37,491 bases of DNA from Candidatus Evtepia faecigallinarum (GCA_019115225.1 DXEA01000108.1:1-37491), one strand, 5' to 3'; positions 1 through 9,850 are shown, counted from the first letter of the stretch. Notes: a model not told the origin generated them from the sequence alone. Numbers and translations are program-made.

Positions 1-865
1 CACCGAAGATGCCGGTGGGCTTGACCAACAGGATGACGATCAGAAGGACAAAGGTAAACGCGTCGGAGAATTCCGTCAAGCCCATGCCCTTGATGATGTT
101 TTCACAGATACCGATGATAAAGGCACCGATCACCGCCCCGGGCACCGAACCGATGCCGCCGAAGACCGCCGCCACGAAGGCTTTCAGGCCGGGCATGGCG
201 CCGGAGGTGGGGATGACCGAGTTGTAGTTGGTAAAATACAGCAGGGAGCCGATGGCCGCCAGGAAGCAGCCGATGACAAAGGTCATGCTGATGACGTTGT
301 TGATCTTGATGCCCATGAGCTCACTGGTCTCAAAATCCCGGGACACGGCCCGCATGGCCATGCCCACCTTGGTCTTTTTGATCAGCATCACCAGCACGAT
401 CACCAGCAGGATGGTCAGGAAGGGGGTGATGATGGTGACCATGGTGGTGGTGGCAGAGCCGATGGTGACCTGCTTGGACAGGAAGGGGATGGAGGGATAG
501 ATCTGGGGCAGACCGCCGGTGAAATACAGGGCGCAGTTCTGCAGCAGATAGGACACGCCGATGGCGGAGATCATTACCGACATACGGGGCGCCGAGCGCA
601 GGGGCTTATAGGCCACCTTTTCGATCAGCACACCCAGCACCACCGTCACCACCACCACCAGGACGATGGAGATGTAGATGGGCAGGGAGGCCGTGGCATA
701 GACCATGACCAAGCCGGCCACCATGAACACGTCGCCGTGGGCGAAGTTGATCAGGCGGAGGATGCCGTAGACCATGGTATAGCCAATGGCAATCAGCGCA
801 TACTGGCCGCCGACAGAGATGCCGGAGAGTAAGTAAGGCAGATTGGCAGACAAGAATTCAGACAT
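1..865 (-). CDS. livH: Branched-chain amino acid ABC transporter permease (LivH family), 3' end truncated by window edge
   Basis: Minus-strand translation from ATG at 865: MSEFLSANLPYLLSGISVGGQYALIAIGYTMVYGILRLINFAHGDVFM..., typical LivH N-terminus; next to a substrate-binding protein gene. Confidence 0.9.
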   Translation of the reverse strand, partial: MSEFLSANLPYLLSGISVGGQYALIAIGYTMVYGILRLINFAHGDVFMVAGLVMVYATASLPIYISIVLVVVVTVVLGVLIEKVAYKPLRSAPRMSVMISAIGVSYLLQNCALYFTGGLPQIYPSIPFLSKQVTIGSATTTMVTIITPFLTILLVIVLVMLIKKTKVGMAMRAVSRDFETSELMGIKINNVISMTFVIGCFLAAIGSLLYFTNYNSVIPTSGAMPGLKAFVAAVFGGIGSVPGAVIGAFIIGICENIIKGMGLTEFSDAFTFVLLIVILLVKPTGIFG

Positions 866-997
866 TGCGGTCTCTTCTCCTTCTCTCTTTATTTTTTGGG
901 AGCGCATCGATCCGTTTCCCAGAAACGGAGGGTCCTGCGGAACGCATGGACACGTTCCCCGCACAGATTGGCTGGGGCAGGAGTACCCCTCTGCAAT

Positions 998-1031
998 TGT
1001 GGCGGGGGCACGGTCTGTGCCCCCGCCACAA
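998..1031 (-). promoter_or_regulatory. GC-rich intercistronic hairpin between livJ-like and livH
   Basis: ttgtggcgggg...ccccgccacaa 11-bp stem extended by cac/gtg with one bulged base; no T-tract on the minus side. Confidence 0.5.
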
Positions 1032-1083
1032 TACAGATCAGACATTCATTGGGGCTGTATCAGCAATTGGTACAGCGCAGGAC

Positions 1084-2322
1084 TCACTCGGCAGCCTCAG
1101 TAGTGTCGCCGCCAGCGGCAGAGTCCACGCCCTGGACGGTGACGAACTTCCACACGCCGTTGGCAGTATCGGCCTGCTTGACGAAGGCGCTGTCACGCTT
1201 GGCATCGCCCTGTTCGTCAAAGGCGATCTCGCCGGTGATGCCGGTGTAGGTCACGCCGGGCAGGGCGGCCATGACGGCGGCGGGATCGGTGGAGCCGGCG
1301 GCCTTGAGGGCCTCCAGAGCGGTGTAGTAGGCGTCATAGCCCATGACGGAGACAGCGGCGATGATGTCGTTGCCGCCGTTGTTGGTCAGGTTGGTGCTGT
1401 CGGCGTTGATCCACTCCTTGAAGCTCTTCTCAAACTCCGCGTTGCCGCCCTCAGCATAGAAGGTGGTCACATAGATGTCCAGATCGGTGCCCTCGGCAGC
1501 GCCCAGGATAACGTTGGAGTCCCAGGTGTCAGAGGCCAGCAGAGGCATCTGGATGCCCTGGGAGGCGGCCTGCTTGACAATCAACTGGGCGTAGCTGATG
1601 GAGGTGGGGGCAAAGATCACGTCGGCGCCCTGATTCTTGGCGTTGGTCAGGTAGGACGTGAAGTCGGAGTTGTTGGCGGGGAAGGACTCGGTGACGCACT
1701 CCATACCCATGCCCTCAGCAGCCTGCTTGAAGTAGTTCATCAGGCCCTGGTCATAGTCGTTGCCCAGCTGGCCCAGGCAGTAGACCTTCTTGGCGCCCAG
1801 CTCTTCCTTGGCGAAGTTGGCCAGAACGGTGCCCTGGAAGGGATCCAGGAAGCAGATGCGGAAGTAGTGGCTGTTGCCCTCGGTGATCTGGGGGTTGGTG
1901 CAGGTCACGCCCACGGCGGGCACGCCGGCCTGCTCAAAGGTGTCGGAAGCGGCGATGGACACGCCGGAGCCATAGGAGCCGAGGATGATGGACACGTTCT
2001 TGGAGATCAGGGTGCTGGCAGCGGAAACGGCCTTATCGTTGGAGGACTCGTTGTCCACCACTTCCAGCTTGACGTTGTAGGTCTTGCCGCCGATGTCCAC
2101 GGTGGGGGTCTCAGAGTTGGCATACTGCATGCCCAGGACCTCCTGCTTGCCGCCGGCGCCGTTGTCGCCGGACAGGGGCTCGAAGACACCGATGACGACG
2201 GTATCGCCGGATGCAGAGCTGTCGCTCCCGGACTCGTCCCCACTGGGTTCTGCGGGGGTGCCGCAGGCGCACAGAGCAAAAGCCATGCAGCCGGCCAGCA
2301 GAAGTGCAAGAATCTTCTTCAT
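1084..2322 (-). CDS. livJ: Branched-chain amino acid-type ABC transporter substrate-binding lipoprotein
   Basis: MKKILALLLAGCMAFALCACG lipobox signal, VVIGVFEPLSGDNGAGGKQEVLGMQYA periplasmic-binding fold; upstream of livH. Confidence 0.88.
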   Translation of the reverse strand: MKKILALLLAGCMAFALCACGTPAEPSGDESGSDSSASGDTVVIGVFEPLSGDNGAGGKQEVLGMQYANSETPTVDIGGKTYNVKLEVVDNESSNDKAVSAASTLISKNVSIILGSYGSGVSIAASDTFEQAGVPAVGVTCTNPQITEGNSHYFRICFLDPFQGTVLANFAKEELGAKKVYCLGQLGNDYDQGLMNYFKQAAEGMGMECVTESFPANNSDFTSYLTNAKNQGADVIFAPTSISYAQLIVKQAASQGIQMPLLASDTWDSNVILGAAEGTDLDIYVTTFYAEGGNAEFEKSFKEWINADSTNLTNNGGNDIIAAVSVMGYDAYYTALEALKAAGSTDPAAVMAALPGVTYTGITGEIAFDEQGDAKRDSAFVKQADTANGVWKFVTVQGVDSAAGGDTTEAAE

Positions 2323-2396
2323 TTTATTTCCTCCTTTTGTAGTTGTCGCCGCGTCCATCTAAGACGGACTAATGTACGCAGCTGACCTTGCCATAT

Positions 2397-2425
2397 AGTT
2401 TACTATAAATCCCCCCGCTTTGCAA
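2397..2425 (-). promoter_or_regulatory. Candidate sigma-A promoter of livJ-like gene
   Basis: Minus strand TTGCAA-17 nt-TAAACT. Confidence 0.4.
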
Positions 2426-2459
2426 CTTTTTTTTGCGCCTTATGCAACTTTTCCCCCAC

Positions 2460-5216
2460 TTATTCCATCACCTCCACGGCGCTGCCGCCGCCGGGGGTTT
2501 TGGTGACCACGATCTGCCGGTCCACCCGCTGCTTCAGGGCGGCCACATGGGAGATGATCCCCACCAGCCGCTGCCCCTCCGCCAGGGTCATCAGGGTGCG
2601 CACCGCCTGCTCCAGGGCCTCGTCGTCCAGGGAGCCGAAGCCCTCGTCCACAAATAGGGCGTCCAGTCCCCTGCCCCCGGCATAGGCCTGCATCTCGTCT
2701 GCCAGCCCCAGGGCCAGGGCCAGGGAGGCCTGGAAGGACTCGCCCCCGGAGAGGGTTTTTACGCTCCGCTTGCCCCCCTCATAGTGGTCCAGCACATCCA
2801 ATTCTAAGCCACTGCGGACCCGCTGGTCCTCGGCGGCCCGGCGGCGGCAGAGCTCATACCGCCCTCCGGTCATCTTCATCAGGCGCAGGTTTGCCCGGGT
2901 CAGGATGCGGTCAAACCAGGTCATCTGGACATAGGTCTCCAGGGTCACCTTGTCCTTGCCGGTGACCATGCCGTTGGCGGTGTTGGCCAAAGACCGGACC
3001 GTGGTCCAGGAGGCCATGGCCTGCTGCCACCGGAGATACGCCTCCTGCAAGGCCTTGTAGGCCCGGCGGTTGCTCTCATGGCGGGGCAGCAGCCCTTCCG
3101 TCTGGGTTTTAATCTGCCGCAGCTGCTGCTGACAGCTCTGGTGCCGGGCCAGCAAGTCCGGCAGATCCGCCCCCTCCCCTGCCGGCACCTGCTCGGCCAG
3201 GGCTTTGACCCGGGCGGCGGCCTGCCCGGCCTGGCGGCAGCTGTCCTCCCAGGTCTTTTGTGCCTGGGCAAGTGCGGCCTGGCCCGTCTCAAAGTCCCGC
3301 TGACAGGCCTCCAGGTTCTCCTTGGCCTGCTGCTGGGTGTCAAATTCCAGGGCGGCATCCTGCTGCCGGAGCTGCTCGGCCAACGATGCCAGACGGCTGC
3401 TCAGGGCAGCTGCGCCGGTCTCCCCCTGGCGCACCTGCTCCTGGGCCTCCATTCGTTCCTGGGCCAGCAGCGGGCGGCGGGCCAGAAGGCCGGCACGGCG
3501 GTCCTTGTCTGCGGACAGCTGTATGCTTTCCTCTTCCAACGTATGGCGGGATTCCTCCTGGTCCCGGCGGGCCTGGGCAAGGCGGGCAGACAGTTCCCCG
3601 GTCCCCGCCGGACCAAAAAGCCCTGCCCCCCGCCAGGCCCCCTCTTCCTCCAGGGCCCGCTGCCGCTCCCGCAGCGCGGCGGCGGCTTCGCTGGCCTGCC
3701 GTGCTGCTTCTTCCGCCTGCCGGGTCTTTTCCTTCTCCCGGTCCAGTTCCTCCCGGCTGGGCACCTCCTGCGTCAGTCTGGCAGGGTTTGGGTGCTGGCG
3801 GGAGCCGCAGACCGGGCAGGCCTCCCCCTCCTGGAGGAACGCAGCCAGATAGCCCGCTTGTCCATCCAAAAATGCCCGCTCCAACGTGGTGTACGCCTGC
3901 CGCAACCCTTCGGCCCGGTCCGCTGCCCGGCCATAGTGCGCCAGCGCTTTCCGAAGGTCCTCGGACAGGCGTTCCCCCTTTTCCAGACACTCTGCCAGCT
4001 GGTCCAGCTCCTGCTGCCGGCGGTCCAGGGCCTGCCGGCGGCCGGTCAGGGCTGCCTCCCGTTCCGGCAGCCCCTCAGAGGCAGCCAGGGCAGCCGTCAA
4101 TGCCTCTTCCTCCTCCGCCAGCGCGGACAGCACGTCCTCCGCCTGGCTCTGCCTGCTGCGCAGCTCTTCCAGCTCTTTGGCCGTCCGGGCGTACGTCTGG
4201 CGCAGGGTTTCCCGGGCCTCATAGGCCGGCAGCTGCTGGCGGCGGGCGGTGATCTCTTCGCCCAGCTGCGCAAGCCGGGGGGCCTCCTGCTGGGCTTCGG
4301 TCAGTGCCGCTTGCTGCTGCTGTGCCAGGTTTTCCGCCGCAGCCAGTGCTTCCCGGGCCTGGTGCAGCTCCCGGGCCAGGCGCTGTGCGGTTTCGGCCTG
4401 GCCGATCTGCCGGGCAAGCTGTTCCCCTTCCCGTTTTTGTTCCTCTTCCTGCCGGCGCAAATCGGACAACGCCTGCGCTTCCTCTTTGAGAAAATGGGCC
4501 AGCAGGGCCAGGGTTTCCTGGTCTGCCAACGCTGCGGCTTTTTGCCAGGCTTCCTCCTGTTCCGCCGGGGGCTGGACGCTCTCCAAGTGCTGACGGATGC
4601 TTTGCTCCAGGGTTTCACAGGTCTTTTTTTCCTGGACGGCCGCCTCCCGCAGGGCGTCCTGGAGCTGCTGATAGGGGCCGGTGTGAAAGATTTCCCGAAA
4701 GATCTTGCTCCGCTCCTCCGTCCGGGCCAGGAGCAGCTGCAAAAATTCCCCCTGGGCGATCATGGCCACCCGGCCAAACTGTGTCCGGTCCAGACCGATC
4801 AGCTCCGTCACCGCCTGGGTGACCTCCCGGGCTCCGGTGACCGGGGGCTGGCCGTCGGGATAGGTCAGCTGGGCATCGGCCTTTTCCGTCACCAGCTTAT
4901 TCCCCCGCTTGGCCGGGCGGAGGTACTCCGGGTTCCGGCGCACCGTATATGTCTTTCCCCGACACTGAAAGGTCAGCTGGGCAAAGGTGGGCCGGTCCTC
5001 CCTGGCCAGGGTGCTGCGGAGCATGGCCGGCTCCCGGCTGCTGCCGCTGGCCTGGCCGTACAGGGCAAAGGTGATGCCGTCGAACAACGAGGTTTTTCCC
5101 GCCCCGGTGTCCCCGCAGATGAGATACAGTCCCCCTTGGCCCAGGCGGGAGAAATCCACGGTGATCTCGTCTGCATAGGGGCCGAAGGCGGAAAGGGTCA
5201 GCTGCAATGGTCTCAT
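2460..5216 (-). CDS. sbcC: SbcC-type exonuclease/ATPase subunit
   Basis: MRPLQLTLSAFGPYADEITVDFSRLG.GGLYLICGDTGAGKTSLFDGITFALYG Walker A; central CPVCGS zinc hook; C-terminal TLSGGESFQASLALALGLADEMQ. Confidence 0.95.
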   Translation of the reverse strand: MRPLQLTLSAFGPYADEITVDFSRLGQGGLYLICGDTGAGKTSLFDGITFALYGQASGSSREPAMLRSTLAREDRPTFAQLTFQCRGKTYTVRRNPEYLRPAKRGNKLVTEKADAQLTYPDGQPPVTGAREVTQAVTELIGLDRTQFGRVAMIAQGEFLQLLLARTEERSKIFREIFHTGPYQQLQDALREAAVQEKKTCETLEQSIRQHLESVQPPAEQEEAWQKAAALADQETLALLAHFLKEEAQALSDLRRQEEEQKREGEQLARQIGQAETAQRLARELHQAREALAAAENLAQQQQAALTEAQQEAPRLAQLGEEITARRQQLPAYEARETLRQTYARTAKELEELRSRQSQAEDVLSALAEEEEALTAALAASEGLPEREAALTGRRQALDRRQQELDQLAECLEKGERLSEDLRKALAHYGRAADRAEGLRQAYTTLERAFLDGQAGYLAAFLQEGEACPVCGSRQHPNPARLTQEVPSREELDREKEKTRQAEEAARQASEAAAALRERQRALEEEGAWRGAGLFGPAGTGELSARLAQARRDQEESRHTLEEESIQLSADKDRRAGLLARRPLLAQERMEAQEQVRQGETGAAALSSRLASLAEQLRQQDAALEFDTQQQAKENLEACQRDFETGQAALAQAQKTWEDSCRQAGQAAARVKALAEQVPAGEGADLPDLLARHQSCQQQLRQIKTQTEGLLPRHESNRRAYKALQEAYLRWQQAMASWTTVRSLANTANGMVTGKDKVTLETYVQMTWFDRILTRANLRLMKMTGGRYELCRRRAAEDQRVRSGLELDVLDHYEGGKRSVKTLSGGESFQASLALALGLADEMQAYAGGRGLDALFVDEGFGSLDDEALEQAVRTLMTLAEGQRLVGIISHVAALKQRVDRQIVVTKTPGGGSAVEVME

Positions 5217-6349
5217 GGCTCTCCCTCCCAGATCTCCTCCATCAGGTGCTTTAAAAATTCCTCCTGGGCCTGGCCCATGGGCTGGTTGTTCTGCAGTTGG
5301 TAAAACTCCCGGAACAGGTCCAGGGGGGACCGCTCCTCCGGCCGCAGGGCCCCCGTCACCTCTTCCGTGGACTGGGTGCGCAGGTTGTCATAGCTGAGCT
5401 TGAGCAGGTTGGGATAGATCACCCGCAGCTTTCCCGCCGCGCCGGGGATCTCCTCCTCGTCGGTGAGAATCACATGCAGATAGTCCTCCTGGCCGCCCCC
5501 CTGGTAGAAAGAGCGGGCGGTGACCTCCTCATAGCTTCCCCGGACCTCCCGCATGTCCCGCAGCGGGGTCAGGGAGATGAGGTCCACCATCACATCCCCC
5601 TTTTGCCCCAACGTGACCAGGGTGGCCGATTTCTCCTGCCTGCTCTCGGAAAAGGAGTATTTCAGGGGGCTGCCGCAGTAGCGCACCGTCTCCCGCCCCA
5701 CCCACTGGGGGCCGTGGAGATGCCCTAATGCCACATAGTCAAAGGGGGCAAAGAGCTCCCCGGGGATCTGGTCCAACCCCCCTACCGAGAGTTCCTCTGA
5801 CTCACAGGTGAGGCCCCCCGTGACAAACTGGTGGGCCAGCAGCACATTGCGCCCTGCCGGGTCCACCTGCCACTGGTCCAGCGCCCAGGCCACCGCCTGG
5901 GCATAGGTGAGAAATTCCTCCTCGGGATACTCGTGGCGCACCAGGACGGGCTTCAGATAGGGCAGCAGGTAGAAGTTCACCGGCCCATACTCGTCCTCCA
6001 GGCGCACCGGCGGCCGGGGGCCCTGATAGCGGGCCGCCAGGTGGATGCCCTCCCGGTCCAGCAGGCGGGTGGCAAAGTCCAGCCGCTCCGGAGAGTCGTG
6101 GTTGCCGCTGATGGCCAGCACCGGGATGCCCAGCCGGGACAGTTCTGTCAAAAATTCGTCCAGCAGGCGCACCGCCTGGGCCGGGGGGATCGGTTTGTCA
6201 TACAGATCCCCCGCCAGCAGCAGGGCATCCACCTGAAAGGCCCGGGCCACCTGCAAAATCTTTTGCAGCATGTCCCGCTGGTCCTCCAGCAGGGAGACCT
6301 CCCCCACCCGCTTGCCTAAATGCAGGTCAGACAAATGGAGCAGTTTCAT
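5213..6349 (-). CDS. sbcD: SbcD-type exonuclease subunit
   Basis: MKLLHLSDLHLGKRVGEVSLLEDQ..., GDLYD, GNHDSPERL metallophosphoesterase motifs; 4-bp overlap with sbcC. Confidence 0.95.
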   Translation of the reverse strand: MKLLHLSDLHLGKRVGEVSLLEDQRDMLQKILQVARAFQVDALLLAGDLYDKPIPPAQAVRLLDEFLTELSRLGIPVLAISGNHDSPERLDFATRLLDREGIHLAARYQGPRPPVRLEDEYGPVNFYLLPYLKPVLVRHEYPEEEFLTYAQAVAWALDQWQVDPAGRNVLLAHQFVTGGLTCESEELSVGGLDQIPGELFAPFDYVALGHLHGPQWVGRETVRYCGSPLKYSFSESRQEKSATLVTLGQKGDVMVDLISLTPLRDMREVRGSYEEVTARSFYQGGGQEDYLHVILTDEEEIPGAAGKLRVIYPNLLKLSYDNLRTQSTEEVTGALRPEERSPLDLFREFYQLQNNQPMGQAQEEFLKHLMEEIWEGEP

Positions 6350-6388
6350 GGCATCCTCCTTCTCATAGGCCGGGTCCCGGCCATGGAA

Positions 6389-6419
6389 AAACGGCATGGC
6401 CGTGTGTGCCATGCCGTTT
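6389..6419 (-). terminator. Intrinsic terminator after ridA
   Basis: AAACGGCATGG/CCATGCCGTTT stem followed by T-run on minus strand. Confidence 0.6.
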
Positions 6420-6436
6420 GGGGTCTGTGCAGGGGA

Positions 6437-6808
6437 TCACTTCGCCGCGATGACCTCGATCTCCACCAGGGCGTCCTTGGGCAGGCGTGCCACGGCGAAG
6501 CAGGAGCGGGCGGGCTTGTGGTCCTTGAAGTACTGGGCATAGATCTCGTTGAACAGGGAGAAATCCTCCATGTTCTTCAGATAGCAGGTGGTCTTGACCA
6601 CGTTGTCCAGGGTCAGGCCATCTGCCTTGAGGACCGAGATGACGTTCTCCAGGGCCTGGACCGTCTGGGCGGCCATGGAGTGGGCCAGGGCGCCGGTATC
6701 CGGGATGAGGCCCAGCTGGCCGGAGGTAAAGACCAGACCTCCCACCGCCACAGCCTGGGAGTAGGGGCCGATGGCCGCAGGTGCTTTGTCAGTGTGCAGG
6801 ATTTCCAT
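6437..6808 (-). CDS. ridA: RidA family enamine/imine deaminase
   Basis: MEILHTDKAPAAIGPYSQAVAVGGLVFTSGQLG...; C-terminal DALVEIEVIAAK. Confidence 0.93.
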   Translation of the reverse strand: MEILHTDKAPAAIGPYSQAVAVGGLVFTSGQLGLIPDTGALAHSMAAQTVQALENVISVLKADGLTLDNVVKTTCYLKNMEDFSLFNEIYAQYFKDHKPARSCFAVARLPKDALVEIEVIAAK

Positions 6809-7082
6809 GTGATACGCTTCCTTTCTGTTTGGTTTCCATCCATTATGTTCCCCGTGCCCTGAAGGGGGTAGCGCGTGCAGGGCCCGTTGATCTCTCGTGC
6901 AGGCTGCCGGGGTTCCGGTCTGGCAGCGGCTGAGTTAATTCTACCTTACCTTTCCCACCAGCGCAAGCACCATTGGCGTCTCTTGCAAAACCTTGGAGAG
7001 GGAGACAAAAGCCTCCGGCCTTTCCCCGGTCCCTTTTTTCATTCTGACGAGAATTTTTCCTCCCCTTCCCCCTCTCTTTCCC

Positions 7083-7112
7083 TTGTCTGTCCCCCGGGCC
7101 CTGTGCTACAAT
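7083..7112 (+). promoter_or_regulatory. Candidate promoter of proC
   Basis: TTGTCT-18 nt-TACAAT. Confidence 0.4.
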
Positions 7113-7199
7113 GGGGACAGCGCAGACCACAGCGGCCGTTTTTTCTCCATGCACAAACGGCCGCCTGCAAAAGAATTCAGCGAAACAGGAGGGAGTTCC

Positions 7200-8000
7200 A
7201 TGCAGTATACCTTCGGCCTCATCGGCAGCGGCAACATGGGCGGCGCCATCGTCCGGGCCGTCAGCCGGACCACCAAGGACGGCATCCTGGCCGACCACTT
7301 CCCCCAGCGGGCCCAGGAGCTGGCCCAGGAGCTGGACCTGGCCGCCGGGGACAACGAGACCGCCGCCCGGGAAAGCCGCTATCTCTTCCTGGGGGTCAAG
7401 CCCCACCTGATGGGGGACATGCTCTCTGCCATCGCCCCGGTGCTGGCCGGACGGCAGGAGGTCCCCGTGCTGGTGTCCATGGCCGCCGGGCTGACCATCG
7501 CCCAGATCCAGGACATGGCCGGCCGGGACTATCCCGTCATCCGCATCATGCCCAACACCCCCGTGGCGGTGGGCCAGGGGGTGGTGCTGTATCACACCAG
7601 CCCCAACGTCACCCAGAAGCAGACCCAGGACTTTCTGCATCTGATGTCCCAGGCCGGCCAGCTCTTCCCCATCGACGAGAGCTTGATGGATGTGGGGGCG
7701 GCAGTCTCCGGCTGCGGCCCGGCCTATGTGTATCTGATGCTGGACGCCATGGCCGATGGCGGCGTGGCCTGCGGCCTGCCCCGGGCCGACGCAGTGAAGT
7801 ACGCCGCCCAGACCATCATCGGCGCTGCCCAGATGGTCCTGACCACCGGCAAGCACCCTGACCAGCTGAAAAACGAGGTGTGCAGCCCCGGCGGCAGCAC
7901 CATCCAGGGGGTGCGCACCCTGGAGCAGCGGGGCGTGCGGGCAGCCATGATGGACGCCGTCATCGCCGCCTGCGAGAAAAATGCCGCCCTGGGCAAATAA
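7200..8000 (+). CDS. proC: Pyrroline-5-carboxylate reductase
   Basis: MQYTFGLIGSGNMGGAIVRAV; C-terminal EVCSPGGSTIQGVRTLEQRGVRAAMMDAV signature; upstream RBS aggaggg. Confidence 0.95.
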   Translation: MQYTFGLIGSGNMGGAIVRAVSRTTKDGILADHFPQRAQELAQELDLAAGDNETAARESRYLFLGVKPHLMGDMLSAIAPVLAGRQEVPVLVSMAAGLTIAQIQDMAGRDYPVIRIMPNTPVAVGQGVVLYHTSPNVTQKQTQDFLHLMSQAGQLFPIDESLMDVGAAVSGCGPAYVYLMLDAMADGGVACGLPRADAVKYAAQTIIGAAQMVLTTGKHPDQLKNEVCSPGGSTIQGVRTLEQRGVRAAMMDAVIAACEKNAALGK

Positions 8001-8019
8001 AATCCCCCACACCACGGAA

Positions 8020-8058
8020 AACACCCCACTTGCCGTCAGGGAAGGCAAGTGGGGTGTT
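8020..8058. terminator. Hairpin between convergent proC and PAP2 genes (probable bidirectional terminator)
   Basis: Perfect 15-bp stem aacaccccacttgcc/ggcaagtggggtgtt. Confidence 0.6.
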
Positions 8059-8064
8059 GCTGCG

Positions 8065-8634
8065 TTATGATGGTCGTTGTGTCCTGCCGCCCTTTGGCCA
8101 GTGGGGGGATATCCATTTCTCAAATCCCTTCACCGCCAGCCAGCCGCACAGGCTGCCCACGATGACGCCTCCCAGCACGTCCGTGGGGAAATGGACGTAC
8201 AGATACAGCCGGGAGAAGGCGATGAGCACCGCCAGCACCAGGGCCGCCCACCGGCCCCGCCAGTGCCGGAGGAAGAGGACCACCACCGTCGCAAAGGACG
8301 CCGAGGTGTGGCCCGAGGGGAAGGAGGGGTCCCGGGGACAGGGGATGAGGAGCTGGACCGCCTGGTTGAGCTCACAGGGGCGGATGCGGTCCACCCCGTT
8401 TTTCAGCAGCAGGTTGCACAGGATCAGGCTCAGCAGCAGGGCCAGCAGCACCTGCAGACCGGTGCTCCGCTGGCCCCGATGGAAGAGGAGGATGCCCAGC
8501 CCCAGGGCGATCCAGAGCATCCCGCCGTTGCCCAGGCTGCTGACAAAGGGCATAAAGACATCCAAAAAATCAGTGTGGCAGTGGGCTGCGATCCAATCCA
8601 GAATCCCCAGCTCTGCCACGGACAGGGCGTACAT
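8065..8634 (-). CDS. Phosphatase PAP2 family membrane protein
   Basis: KNGVDRIRP, PSGHTS and SRLYLYVHFPTDVLGG PAP2 motifs. Confidence 0.9.
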   Translation of the reverse strand: MYALSVAELGILDWIAAHCHTDFLDVFMPFVSSLGNGGMLWIALGLGILLFHRGQRSTGLQVLLALLLSLILCNLLLKNGVDRIRPCELNQAVQLLIPCPRDPSFPSGHTSASFATVVVLFLRHWRGRWAALVLAVLIAFSRLYLYVHFPTDVLGGVIVGSLCGWLAVKGFEKWISPHWPKGGRTQRPS

Positions 8635-8700
8635 CCCACCGCCTCCCTTCCATGCAATGCTGCCCCATTGTAGCACAGCCGGGCAGCGGGCGCAAGGGGG

Positions 8701-9783
8701 TCAGCAGTCGGGCAGGGCCTGGATCTCCTGCCACAGCCGGTGGGTACACTCCTCGCTGTGGGCAAAGTCCACGTGGGGGCGATAGAGGGCCTCCAGCTGG
8801 TCGTGGCGGGCCTTGGCCTGGGCCAGATGCCCTAACCCCTCCGCCATCAGTTCCTGGGCCTTCCGCTCTGCCTCCCGCAGCTGTCCCCGCTCTGCCTGCC
8901 AGGCGGTCTTTTCCACCAAGCTCTGGGTGCGGATGGTGCGCAGGTCTGTCAGCCTTTCCAGGGGCCCCGTTACAAAGGCCAGGGAGAGTTCCGGGACCAG
9001 CAAGTGCTCCAGCCGGTCCGGCTGCTCTGGGCAGGGGCAGCTGATGACCTCATAGCCTCCCGCCAAGAAGCCCTGCTCTAAGTGGGCCAGCAGGGTCCCC
9101 CCCAGGCCGCAGTCGTCCCGCAGCTCATAGCCCCGCTCACACAGGGCCCCCACCGTGTCCTCCAGCAGCAGCCGCCCCTGGCAGGTGGGCCCGCCCAGAA
9201 AGCGCAGGCGGCGCTTGCCGGGGCCGGAGCGGGTGGTCTTGCACTCCCGGGCCAGCAGACTGGCGGCCCGCTTTTCGGCCTTGGCCAGGGTCTCGTCGGT
9301 GTGCAGGGCGGCCCAGCTGCGGCGGCGGACCATCAGGGCCTGGCTGATGCAGCGGGTGGCCTTGGGGTAGCAGCTGCGATAGGCCTGGGTGGCGGCGATG
9401 ATCTCCTCCCGCAGGGGGAAGAGGGCCTGGCGGTCATAGCCTGCCCCCAGGTCCACATAGTGGCCGGTGGCCCCGGTGTAGTCGGGGTCCATCCGGTGAG
9501 GGGCGGTACCGTCGGCCAGGGCCACCCCCTTTTGGGGCAGATAGATCCCGTCCAGGGAGTCCGGGTCCCCGGAGCAGCGGATGTACTCCACCGTCCACCC
9601 CGCCTGCCGGGCCTTTTGGGCAATGCGGTGCATGAGGGTGGATTTGCCGCAGCCCGCCCCGCCCTTGATGGCGTAAAAGGCCTGGATTTTTGTCTGGTCC
9701 ACCCACTGGTCATAGAGGGATGCAAACCCCTGGGCACTGTTGGCGCCCAGGAAAAACTGGATGCCGTGTAATGCTTCTGCCAT
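8701..9783 (-). CDS. P-loop ATPase resembling the PRK06851 family
   Basis: GGAGCGKSTLMHRIA Walker A; second half with degenerate loop GGPTCQGRLLL. Confidence 0.7.
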   Translation of the reverse strand: MAEALHGIQFFLGANSAQGFASLYDQWVDQTKIQAFYAIKGGAGCGKSTLMHRIAQKARQAGWTVEYIRCSGDPDSLDGIYLPQKGVALADGTAPHRMDPDYTGATGHYVDLGAGYDRQALFPLREEIIAATQAYRSCYPKATRCISQALMVRRRSWAALHTDETLAKAEKRAASLLARECKTTRSGPGKRRLRFLGGPTCQGRLLLEDTVGALCERGYELRDDCGLGGTLLAHLEQGFLAGGYEVISCPCPEQPDRLEHLLVPELSLAFVTGPLERLTDLRTIRTQSLVEKTAWQAERGQLREAERKAQELMAEGLGHLAQAKARHDQLEALYRPHVDFAHSEECTHRLWQEIQALPDC

Positions 9784-9850
9784 ATCTTGTCCTCCCAACA
9801 TCAAGTGGTCTGCTCCAGTCTATGCCCTTTCGCGCCCTTTTGTCCCTCCT

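Noticed and set aside
865-5303. Long plus-strand ORFs (865-2385, 506 aa; 3078-5303, 741 aa)
   Set aside because: Exactly antisense to well-recognised livJ and sbcC; high GC third positions create long spurious antisense frames and the translations have no recognisable domains.
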